From Akkermansia muciniphila (lineage in GTDB: Bacteria > Verrucomicrobiota > Verrucomicrobiia > Verrucomicrobiales > Akkermansiaceae): a stretch of 5,284 nucleotides of DNA. Position numbers and translations under genes: made by a program. Where the stretch lies: the NCBI GenBank assembly GCA_943324575.2, contig CALPMD020000114.1, positions 1 through 5,284 on the forward strand, in the 5' to 3' direction. Every line of letters begins with the position of its first letter. Position 1 is the first letter of the stretch. This document shows positions 1-5,284 of the stretch, piece after piece. Below the pieces are notes generated by a model. The model searched no databases. It was given only the letters and a program-made list of their open reading frames with translations, and had not been told where the DNA came from.

Positions 1-1562
1 TCGCGCATGGTGCGGTAGCTGGTGAAAAGCACGAAGGCGCGGCCCTCGCTCTCTAACACCGACTGGCGGATGCCTTCGGCTAACAGCTCGTCGTAGCGCG
101 GGGTGCCCGGATCCGGCACGGATTTGTAGATCCGGATTTTCATTTGCCGCTCGTAGTCGAAGGGGCTGCCAATGCACAGCGCACGCGCGCTTTCCGCGCC
201 CACGCGCCTGCGGAAATAGCCGAGCTGCGGGTCGCCAACGCCGAGCGTCGCACTGGTCATGATCAGGCTTTTTTTGCCGGTAAACAGCAAAGGCCGCAGC
301 TGATCCGCGACGTTGACGGGCGCGGCGTGAAGGCTGAACTGTTGCTCATCACGGCCACTGCGCTCCACCCAGTAGACGCTGTCATCGGTCTTTTGATCGA
401 GGAAAACACCGACCGAACCGTGCGCCTCGCGCAGCCGGCGGGAGGCATCTTGCAGCTCGGCGCGGGTCGTCTCGGATTCAACGTCGGCAGCGAGGTTGTC
501 GATCTCCTGCCACAGGTTGCGCAGCGGTTCTGCTAGAGTGTTAGGCACCACCTCGGTCTCGCGGACGCGGAATTCTTTTGAAAAATTGCCAAACTTCGCC
601 ACGTCGCCGACCTGATGAAAAAAGCGCTCGGCGGCGATGAGCGCCTCTTCCACCGCCGACATCGCGGAAGCCTTGCGGAATGTTTTCAACAAACCTTTGC
701 GAGTGCGCGGATGATAGAGCCGCTGCAAGTCGAAGCGCAGGCCGGACTGCGACACTCGCAGTCCCAGCTGGACCGCCGCGACTTGTTCGATGGTGTGCGC
801 CTCGTCCAGCACCGCGAAGTCGTTCGGGAAGAGGAAGCCGCCGGTCTTTTTGGAATCATCGCCGCCGTCCGCCGGCTCATCGTCGGTGTTGAGCAGCGCA
901 AAAAACAAGGTGTGGTTGACCACGATCAGCCGCGCATCGGCTGCGGCCTTGCGGGCTTCTTGGAAAAAGCAATTGCCGCGCGGCCCGCAGTGGCGAGCCG
1001 TGCAGAGGTGCGCCTCGCTGCACACTTGCAGCCAGACTTTCATCTGCGGTTGGAAACTCAGATCGCTCAGCGTGCCGTCGCGGGTCGTTTCCGCCCACTT
1101 GCGGATCGCTTCCAGCTCGTCGTTTTCCGTGCCGGTGAAAAGATCGCCCGCTTGTTCGAAGGCGCGCCGCAGCCGCAGCGGGCACAGATAGTTCTGCCGC
1201 CCCTTCAGCAACACCGCCGGCAACTCGTCGCCGAGGATTTTCCTCACGATCGGGATGTCCTTGCGCACCAGTTGCTCCTGCAGATTGATCGTGTGGGTGG
1301 AAATGATTCCCTTGCGGCCGGTCTCGAGGGCAAAGCGCGCGGCGGGCAGCAAGTAGGCCAGCGATTTTCCCACGCCCGTGCCCGCCTCTGCCACCAGCGG
1401 TGAAGCGTTGATCAAGGCCTCGGCCACCGCCACCGCGAGTTCCTGTTGCTGCGGCCGGTAGGCAAAGTCGCGCGACTTCGCCAGGACCCCTTTGCGCGAA
1501 AACGCCTCCCGCACCGAATCGCTGAATCCGGGGATTGGTTGGCCTTCGCTGATGGAAATCAT
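1..1562 (-). CDS. dinG: DinG/YoaA-family ATP-dependent Fe-S DNA helicase, C-terminus cut by the window edge
   Basis: Superfamily 2 helicase of the XPD/DinG type; known relatives unwind DNA 5' to 3' and act on R-loops, forks and repair intermediates in the cytoplasm. I translated the minus strand from an ATG at 1562-1560: 520 codons are open to the window edge with no stop. Visible motifs are a Q-motif-like YRPQQQEL (about 35-42), Walker A AGTGVGKS (60-67), motif Ia STHTINLQEQL (88-98), the Walker B box DEAH (253-256), SAT motif MTSATL (435-440) and a motif IV-like LFTSY (512-516). Cys127, Cys187, Cys192 and Cys198 fit the four 4Fe-4S ligands; the last three have the C-x4-C-x5-C spacing I recall for E. 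coli DinG. Motifs V and VI are missing because the gene runs off the window; DinG relatives are about 640-720 residues, so roughly 120-200 are absent. There is no N-terminal exonuclease domain. The frame is open upstream of 1562 but offers only GTG and TTG alternatives. Family is certain; the dinG versus yoaA label is not. Confidence 0.93.
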   Translation of the reverse strand, partial: MISISEGQPIPGFSDSVREAFSRKGVLAKSRDFAYRPQQQELAVAVAEALINASPLVAEAGTGVGKSLAYLLPAARFALETGRKGIISTHTINLQEQLVRKDIPIVRKILGDELPAVLLKGRQNYLCPLRLRRAFEQAGDLFTGTENDELEAIRKWAETTRDGTLSDLSFQPQMKVWLQVCSEAHLCTARHCGPRGNCFFQEARKAAADARLIVVNHTLFFALLNTDDEPADGGDDSKKTGGFLFPNDFAVLDEAHTIEQVAAVQLGLRVSQSGLRFDLQRLYHPRTRKGLLKTFRKASAMSAVEEALIAAERFFHQVGDVAKFGNFSKEFRVRETEVVPNTLAEPLRNLWQEIDNLAADVESETTRAELQDASRRLREAHGSVGVFLDQKTDDSVYWVERSGRDEQQFSLHAAPVNVADQLRPLLFTGKKSLIMTSATLGVGDPQLGYFRRRVGAESARALCIGSPFDYERQMKIRIYKSVPDPGTPRYDELLAEGIRQSVLESEGRAFVLFTSYRTMR

Positions 1563-1597
1563 CTCACGGCTATCCCATCCCGCATTGGCCGTGCTGC

Positions 1598-1617
1598 CAA
1601 GCCGCAACTTCGGCTTG
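1598..1617. repeat. Inverted repeat, 7-bp arms, 6-nt loop
   Basis: CAAGCCG (1598-1604) and CGGCTTG (1611-1617) are perfect reverse complements around CAACTT. In RNA this would make a short GC-rich hairpin in the leader of whichever transcript crosses it, 64 bp before the permease ATG or 35 bp before the helicase ATG. There is no following T-run on either strand, so it does not look like an intrinsic terminator. It could be an operator, a leader hairpin or chance. Confidence 0.45.
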
Positions 1618-1633
1618 CAACGATAACGCGCTC

Positions 1634-1662
1634 GACAGTTCGGGTCATTCAGCAGCACTGTC
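1634..1662. repeat. Spaced inverted repeat, 6-bp arms, 17-nt spacer
   Basis: GACAGT (1634-1639) and ACTGTC (1657-1662) are perfect reverse complements separated by 17 nt, ending 19 bp before the permease start codon. The geometry could suit a dimeric regulator, but six-base arms at this spacing occur by chance often enough that I give it little weight. Confidence 0.25.
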
Positions 1663-1681
1663 TGACGCCCGCGGCCGCTCC

Positions 1682-3049
1682 ATGACCTATCTCCGCAACC
1701 ACCTTTCGCGCATTCTGCTCCCTATCGGCCTCGCGGCCTTGGGTGCTGTCCTTTGCGCGCTGCTCGTGCCGATGGAGATGGCGTCAGTCAAACAGCAGTT
1801 GCTCGGCTTCCCGGATTCCGATGCGTTGGCGCATCAAGCCCGGCCGTGGATTCTTGCGGCGCTGTTCTTTTTACCCGCGTTCGCCAGCTTCGTTTACAGC
1901 CTGGGCGGCACGCTGGATCGCTACGTCGCCCGCCAGTTTGCGGGGGTTTTCGGCATCTGCCTTGGCGCGCTGCTGATGATTTGGCTGCTGATGGACTTGA
2001 CCGATAAAATCGCGGATTTCCGCGAATCGAAGCACGTCCTGCAGACGATCCTCAACTTTTACGTCACCCGCTCGCCCGCCGTCCTGCTGTTGCTATTGCC
2101 ATACAGTCTGCTTCTGGCACTGCTGCATTCGCTGGGAAAACTATCCACCAGCCGGGAAATCATTTCGATGATTCAGGCGGGGCGGAGCGTGGTTCGAATC
2201 ACCCTGCCACTCACCCTCGCCGGGCTACTATTCAGCCTGTTTTTGTCCGGCTTGAACTACCACCTCGCACCCACCGCCGAAGGCAGCCAGGACGAAATCC
2301 TTGCCACGGCCAGCGGCAAACAGGTGATCGAGGCCACCCAAGTGCTTCATTACAATCCCTACAACCGCCGCTTGTGGAAGGTCGGTAAATTTCCCAAGGG
2401 CTATGAAAAGGGCGAGCCACTACTCGACGTAGAAATTTCAACCACCCGCAGGAACAAATCGCTCGAGCACCGCCTCACGGCCAAGCGGGCATTTTGGGAT
2501 CGCGATGCCCGCCGCTGGACTTTCGAGGAGTCGACGGTCGGCTACTTCCAAGCCAATCAGCCGCCGGTCTTCGAAGTTCATCCCGAGCCCATCATCATCG
2601 ATTCCTGGCCAGAGACCCCCTGGCAGTTGATCCGTCCCGGCCTCGACCCAGCCAATCTCGGCATCCCTGACCTCAACAGCTGGCTCCAAGCCAACGCCCG
2701 CATCGGTCAATTCGCCGATGCCGCGCCCTACCTGACGCAATGGCACTACCGCTGGGCGCTGCCATTTTCCTGCTTGGTCACGGTACTGCTGGCCACACCG
2801 CTGGGGATTCACTTTTCGCGCCGCGCGCCGGTGGGGGGGATTTTTCTCGCGATCGCACTGTCTGCCTTGATGTTGCTGTTTACGACGATCTCCCTCGCGT
2901 TCGGCGAAGCGGGCACGCTGCGGCCCGCCCTCGCGGCATGGTTGCCCAACCTTGCCTTCGCGCTGATCGGCTTGTATTTCTTCCACCGTCGGATCTCGGG
3001 GCAGCCGCTTCACCGGGTCCTCCGCCGATTCCTTCCCAGCAACGATTAA
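1682..3049 (+). CDS. LptF/LptG (YjgP/YjgQ) family permease with N-terminal extension
   Basis: Inner-membrane subunit of the LptB2FG-type ABC exporter that extracts lipopolysaccharide and passes it to the periplasmic Lpt bridge; the ATPase LptB is encoded elsewhere. The 455 residues exceed the usual 350-390. The family core begins near residue 78 (LDRYVARQ) and is followed by a membrane segment (86-106), the LPYSLLLALLHSLGKLS block (139-155), segments at about 131-150 and 172-192, a soluble periplasmic part (about 193-354, the place of the beta-jellyroll), and three C-terminal segments (about 355-375, 384-404, 414-434) carrying the typical ATPLGIHFSRR and AWLPNLAFALIG stretches. Before the core lie about 78 extra residues with two more hydrophobic segments (about 10-30 and 54-74), giving eight in all where six are usual. 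The LDRY start of the core looks slightly more LptG-like, but I cannot separate LptF from LptG. ATG at 1682 has no Shine-Dalgarno site. It heads an apparent two-gene operon. Confidence 0.92.
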   Translation: MTYLRNHLSRILLPIGLAALGAVLCALLVPMEMASVKQQLLGFPDSDALAHQARPWILAALFFLPAFASFVYSLGGTLDRYVARQFAGVFGICLGALLMIWLLMDLTDKIADFRESKHVLQTILNFYVTRSPAVLLLLLPYSLLLALLHSLGKLSTSREIISMIQAGRSVVRITLPLTLAGLLFSLFLSGLNYHLAPTAEGSQDEILATASGKQVIEATQVLHYNPYNRRLWKVGKFPKGYEKGEPLLDVEISTTRRNKSLEHRLTAKRAFWDRDARRWTFEESTVGYFQANQPPVFEVHPEPIIIDSWPETPWQLIRPGLDPANLGIPDLNSWLQANARIGQFADAAPYLTQWHYRWALPFSCLVTVLLATPLGIHFSRRAPVGGIFLAIALSALMLLFTTISLAFGEAGTLRPALAAWLPNLAFALIGLYFFHRRISGQPLHRVLRRFLPSND

Positions 3050-3063
3050 ACGCTCTCAATCCT

Positions 3064-3627
3064 ATGGCTTTTGCTGAATCCTGGCACGTCCGTTCCCGCG
3101 GGCGTGAATGTGCCGCCACCCAACGTCCTTTCGTCGATGGCGAGTCCATCATTACCGCGCTCTTCCCCGATCCCGAGTCGAGCGGCTATCTGCGCCGCGA
3201 CTATGGCGTCGATGGCTGGGGCGCGCAGCAGGACAGCCCGGAGAAGCCTTTTTCCTTCTGGCGGACGAGCTACTCCGTCCCCAGTGGCACGGAGAATTCC
3301 GACCCCGTCGAAAAACTCGGTGCCGAGGAAATCCTCCGTCGTCTCGTCGAGGAGGATGAAGACCACACCGAAAACACCCGCTTCATTCTCGCCGTGATGT
3401 TAGAACGCCAGAAACTCCTGCGCGAAACCGACAGCCAGCGCAGCTCCAACGGCATCCTGCGCGTTTACGAACAGCGCAAGACCGGTGAGGTCTACATCGT
3501 CAAAGACCCCGACATCCCTCTCAGCCAAGTGGAAGCCGTCCAAAACGAGGTGATTTTGCTCCTCGAAAACAACGGCCGCTCTCCGGTTCCCGAGCCGGAA
3601 ATCCAAGACGCTCCCGACGCGGTGTAA
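3064..3627 (+). CDS. Uncharacterised soluble protein, 187 residues, co-transcribed with the permease gene
   Basis: I do not recognise a named domain. The ATG at 3064 is 14 bp after the permease stop, on the same strand, so co-transcription is likely. The frame is open further upstream, but that part overlaps the permease's C-terminal membrane segments in another frame and is not believable as protein. Visible parts: an N-terminal block with one cysteine (Cys16), RPFVDGES (21-28), TALFPDPES (31-39) and RRDYGVDGW (44-52); an aromatic FSFWRTSY (63-70); a charged, probably helical stretch with LVEEDEDHTENTRFILAVMLERQKLL (about 94-119); a strand-like GILRVYEQRKTGEVYIV (130-146); a final helix (about 152-168) and a Pro/Asp/Glu-rich tail. 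The protein is acidic, with no signal peptide or membrane segment, so it is probably cytoplasmic. The dense aromatic and charged motifs look conserved rather than random. The N-terminal block recalls a degenerate zinc-ribbon-like segment with only one cysteine left; that is speculation. Confidence 0.85.
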   Translation: MAFAESWHVRSRGRECAATQRPFVDGESIITALFPDPESSGYLRRDYGVDGWGAQQDSPEKPFSFWRTSYSVPSGTENSDPVEKLGAEEILRRLVEEDEDHTENTRFILAVMLERQKLLRETDSQRSSNGILRVYEQRKTGEVYIVKDPDIPLSQVEAVQNEVILLLENNGRSPVPEPEIQDAPDAV

Positions 3628-3646
3628 GTCACCTCCGCGCTGCGGA

Positions 3647-4201
3647 TCAACGCAGGCTCGCGGCGATGTTTTTGGTCAGGCGCGCCAGCAGGCGCGATTG
3701 GGCGGCGACCATCGCAGGGTAGCCGTCGGCCGTCAGTGGCTCGCGATCGACGAAGGTGCTGGAGGCTTTCAAGGTTCGGTCGGGCAAGGCGTAGGCGCGC
3801 CACCCGGCTTCAATGATGGCGTAGCCGTCTTCACTGCTGTGGAGCTGGCGAATATCCAAGGTCACCTGATAGCGGATTTCATCATCGCTTTGCCATGGGT
3901 AGGTGCGGACGTTGCCGGTATTGAGGTCGCGACCGAGATTGACTGCGGTGACACGGGCGATGGAGGCGGATAGATCGCCGGCCCAGCGGTTGTCCTCGGA
4001 CACCGCGAGCTGGTTGGGCGCCTGCTGGATGACGAGGTTGGGGCGGTCGAGGTACTCCGCCAGGGTGACCGGCCCGACTCCTATACCCAGGCCTCCACCT
4101 TTGGGCGTAGAGCCGCTCGCAGTGAGGACATAGAATTTTTTAGCGGGCTGGGCGCAGCCGACGATCATCAACGCGGCGATAAAAACGAAAATTCGGTTCA
4201 T
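3647..4201 (-). CDS. pqiC: PqiC-like ABC-transport auxiliary outer-membrane lipoprotein
   Basis: Lipoprotein partner of the PqiAB intermembrane lipid-transport system, expected to be anchored in the outer membrane and to receive the tip of the PqiB tube. The 184 residues match the family (about 187 in E. coli). The N-terminus is a lipoprotein signal: MNR, a hydrophobic stretch (4-14) and lipobox IVGC with the lipidated Cys at 16; the next residue is Ala, not Asp, which in enterobacteria would favour outer-membrane sorting. The family signature follows: YVLTASG (24-30), GIGVGPVTLAEYLDRPNLV (about 39-57) and NRWAGDLSASIARV (about 71-84), with a C-terminal helix ending LTKNIAASLR. It starts 15 bp downstream of the pqiB stop; that gap is pyrimidine-rich on the coding strand and has no Shine-Dalgarno site. 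It is the last gene of its operon and converges on the uncharacterised gene 19 bp away. Family assignment is firm; the substrate is unknown. Confidence 0.93.
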   Translation of the reverse strand: MNRIFVFIAALMIVGCAQPAKKFYVLTASGSTPKGGGLGIGVGPVTLAEYLDRPNLVIQQAPNQLAVSEDNRWAGDLSASIARVTAVNLGRDLNTGNVRTYPWQSDDEIRYQVTLDIRQLHSSEDGYAIIEAGWRAYALPDRTLKASSTFVDREPLTADGYPAMVAAQSRLLARLTKNIAASLR

Positions 4202-4216
4202 GAGGTGGGAAGTGGA

Positions 4217-5284
4217 TTAGCGGCTACTTTTAGGAGCTTTGGGAATTGGGTTGCCGGAGGATTCGCGACCAAAAAGGATCGAGTTGGGCTTTTCGTCGAT
4301 ACCCGTGGTTAGCGCTTTCAAGGACCGCAGCGAGGCACGCAGTTCGTCGAGGGTGAGCAGCATATCGCCCTGCACGGCTCCTCCGGGGCCGACGCTGGAG
4401 ACGGATTTTTCAAGTGCGGCGAGGGTTTTGCTCAGGTCCTTGGGAAGTTTTTTGTACTCCGCCGCGGCTTCTTGGATTTCCTTGAGGGCGATGCGGGCAT
4501 CGGCCACCGTATCGGCCGCATTGCCGACTTTGCGCAGGGTGTCGTCGACCGGCAGGCTCTGGATCTTGTCGAGAATGGCCGTCAACTGCGCGAGGCCCGT
4601 GGCCACCGTCGGCAGGCAGGGGAGTTCGCCGACCTTGGTGAGAGCGGCAGGTAGCGGATCTTTGTAATAGTCGAGGTCTACAAACAGAGCGCCGGTCAGG
4701 AGACTGCCCGGTTTGAGGGATGCGCGCAGGCCGCGTTTGACGGCGGTGGTCAGGAATTGCTCGTCCGGGTTCTTGAGCTTGTCGGCAGCTTCGCGGCGCA
4801 GCGCCGAGGGATCAATTTCGATCAGCACGGGAATGCGGGAGTCGTCAGCGGCTTGCAAGTAGTCGAAGGAAATATCCGCGACGCGACCGACGGGAATTCC
4901 CCGAAACTCGACCGGCGCGCCTTTGACCAGGCCGCGCACCGACTGGTCGAACAGCAGGATGAACTTCATCGTCGGATTGAAGGTCGAGCTGCTGGCAGCA
5001 TCTTCATTGACAAAAAGGGTATAGCTACAGCCGTCCGCCACGGCATTTCCGGGTGGCATCCCTGCAGGGATGCCGAAGCTGGCGCCGCCGGAAAACATCG
5101 CTTGGAAAGAGGGCGTGCGCAGTTTGAAACCCTCGGTGCCGGCACTGATGTCGATTCCACTGGTGTTCCAAAACCGCGTATTCGCAGTCACCAGATTGCT
5201 GTATTCCTGGCGAATAAAGGCGTCGTAGCAAACGCGTTGGCCGTCACGGTCGAGGGTGCGATTTTCAATACGCCCGACCTCAAA
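4217..5284 (-). CDS. pqiB: PqiB-type MCE-domain protein, C-terminal 355 residues; N-terminus outside window
   Basis: Periplasm-spanning part of the Pqi system: in E. coli PqiB is about 546 residues, has three MCE domains forming stacked hexameric rings, and ends in a helical needle reaching the outer membrane. Reading back from the TAA at 4219-4217, the frame stays open to the right edge, so the GTG at 5191 is an internal valine and not the start. Fragment residues 1-71 match the end of the second MCE unit, including GRIENRTLDRDGQRV (4-18), NTRFWNTSGIDIS (35-47) and FSGGASFG (64-71). Residues about 86-206 form the third MCE domain, with VKGAPVEFRGIPVGRV (120-135), RGLRASLKPGSLLTGALFVDLDYY (184-207). 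Residues about 225-330 are long amphipathic helices, the needle, ending in LRASLRSLKALTTG. About 190-200 N-terminal residues, with the membrane anchor and first MCE domain, lie outside. A 20-bp palindrome sits in the linker before MCE domain 3. Confidence 0.95.
   Translation of the reverse strand, partial: FEVGRIENRTLDRDGQRVCYDAFIRQEYSNLVTANTRFWNTSGIDISAGTEGFKLRTPSFQAMFSGGASFGIPAGMPPGNAVADGCSYTLFVNEDAASSSTFNPTMKFILLFDQSVRGLVKGAPVEFRGIPVGRVADISFDYLQAADDSRIPVLIEIDPSALRREAADKLKNPDEQFLTTAVKRGLRASLKPGSLLTGALFVDLDYYKDPLPAALTKVGELPCLPTVATGLAQLTAILDKIQSLPVDDTLRKVGNAADTVADARIALKEIQEAAAEYKKLPKDLSKTLAALEKSVSSVGPGGAVQGDMLLTLDELRASLRSLKALTTGIDEKPNSILFGRESSGNPIPKAPKSSR
5055..5074. repeat. Perfect 20-bp palindrome inside pqiB
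   Basis: Reading GGCATCCCTG/CAGGGATGCC, this is fully self-complementary. It encodes GIPAGMP (fragment residues 71-77) in the linker between the second and third MCE domains. It is flanked by a further pair of arms, TTTCCGG (5046-5052) and CCGGAAA (5088-5094), also reverse complements, giving a nested, asymmetric inverted repeat. Chance, a dispersed palindromic repeat inserted in a tolerant linker, or a transcript hairpin are all possible. Confidence 0.6.

Larger units (their letters stand above)
1563..1681. promoter_or_regulatory. Divergent intergenic region between helicase and permease genes
   Basis: This 119-bp gap lies between two outward-facing start codons, so promoters for both the helicase gene (leftward) and the permease operon (rightward) are expected here or slightly inside the genes. 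I found no convincing -35/-10 pair on either strand and no LexA-like box of the types I know. It does hold two inverted repeats, listed separately. The regulatory role is inferred from gene orientation only. Confidence 0.5.

Noticed and set aside
615..1403. Long plus-strand open frame of 262 codons
   Set aside because: It lies opposite the helicase gene, whose minus-strand translation carries all expected motifs; this is a GC-rich antisense shadow.
1446..1685. Plus-strand open frame of 79 codons crossing the divergent intergenic region
   Set aside because: Most of it is antisense to the helicase N-terminus, it overlaps the permease start and it shows no protein-like motif.
2010..2025. TCGCGGA-TT-TCCGCGA hairpin inside the permease gene
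   Set aside because: A 7-bp GC-rich palindrome inside constrained coding sequence (IADFRE); plausible by chance and with no supporting context.
2438..3013. Minus-strand open frame of 191 codons opposite the permease gene
   Set aside because: Its translation is Arg/Gly/Gln-rich without recognisable motifs, while the plus strand encodes a clear LptF/LptG permease.
2740..3063. Upstream extension of the uncharacterised protein (extra 108 codons)
   Set aside because: It overlaps the permease C-terminal membrane segments in another frame and is low-complexity; the ATG at 3064 fits operon spacing.
3677..3696. Short direct repeat of CAGGCGCG near the 3' end of pqiC
   Set aside because: Eight bases repeated once within coding sequence, explained by Ala/Leu/Arg codon use.
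5189..5191. GTG as the start of the pqiB gene
   Set aside because: The upstream codons to the window edge keep matching the PqiB second MCE unit (GRIENRTLDRDGQRV), so this codon is internal.

Overview
The window reads as ordinary, GC-rich (roughly 60 percent by eye) chromosomal DNA from a diderm (Gram-negative-type) bacterium. Three envelope genes point to an outer membrane: an LptF/LptG-family lipopolysaccharide-export permease, a PqiB-type MCE protein and a PqiC-type lipoprotein. The unusually long permease, the uncharacterised acidic protein behind it and the apparent lack of Shine-Dalgarno sites make me think of Verrucomicrobiota or a related PVC lineage. That placement is inference; there is no rRNA or other marker gene here.

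Layout from left to right. Positions 1-1562 (minus strand) hold a DinG/YoaA-type iron-sulfur DNA helicase whose C-terminus lies beyond the left edge. A 119-bp divergent intergenic region (1563-1681) contains two inverted repeats and separates it from a plus-strand pair. The pair is an LptF/LptG-family permease with an N-terminal extension (1682-3049) and, 14 bp later, a gene for an uncharacterised 187-residue soluble protein (3064-3627). Only 19 bp separate that gene from a convergent minus-strand pair: pqiC (3647-4201), and pqiB (4217 to beyond the right edge), whose N-terminus is outside the window. Transcription of the second pair runs pqiB then pqiC, so a PqiA-like membrane protein would be expected to the right of the window.

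How the genes fit together. LptF/LptG permeases drive lipopolysaccharide out of the inner membrane. The PqiABC machine is thought to move lipids between inner and outer membrane through a hexameric PqiB syringe, with PqiC as an outer-membrane lipoprotein. Four of the five genes are therefore either envelope lipid-transport genes or directly coupled to one; the helicase is a DNA-repair neighbour transcribed the other way.

I see no mobile element, CRISPR array, tRNA, rRNA or phage gene, and no convincing new multi-gene system. The points most worth checking are the extended permease, the unknown gene behind it, a 20-bp perfect palindrome inside pqiB, and the inverted repeats in the divergent intergenic region.
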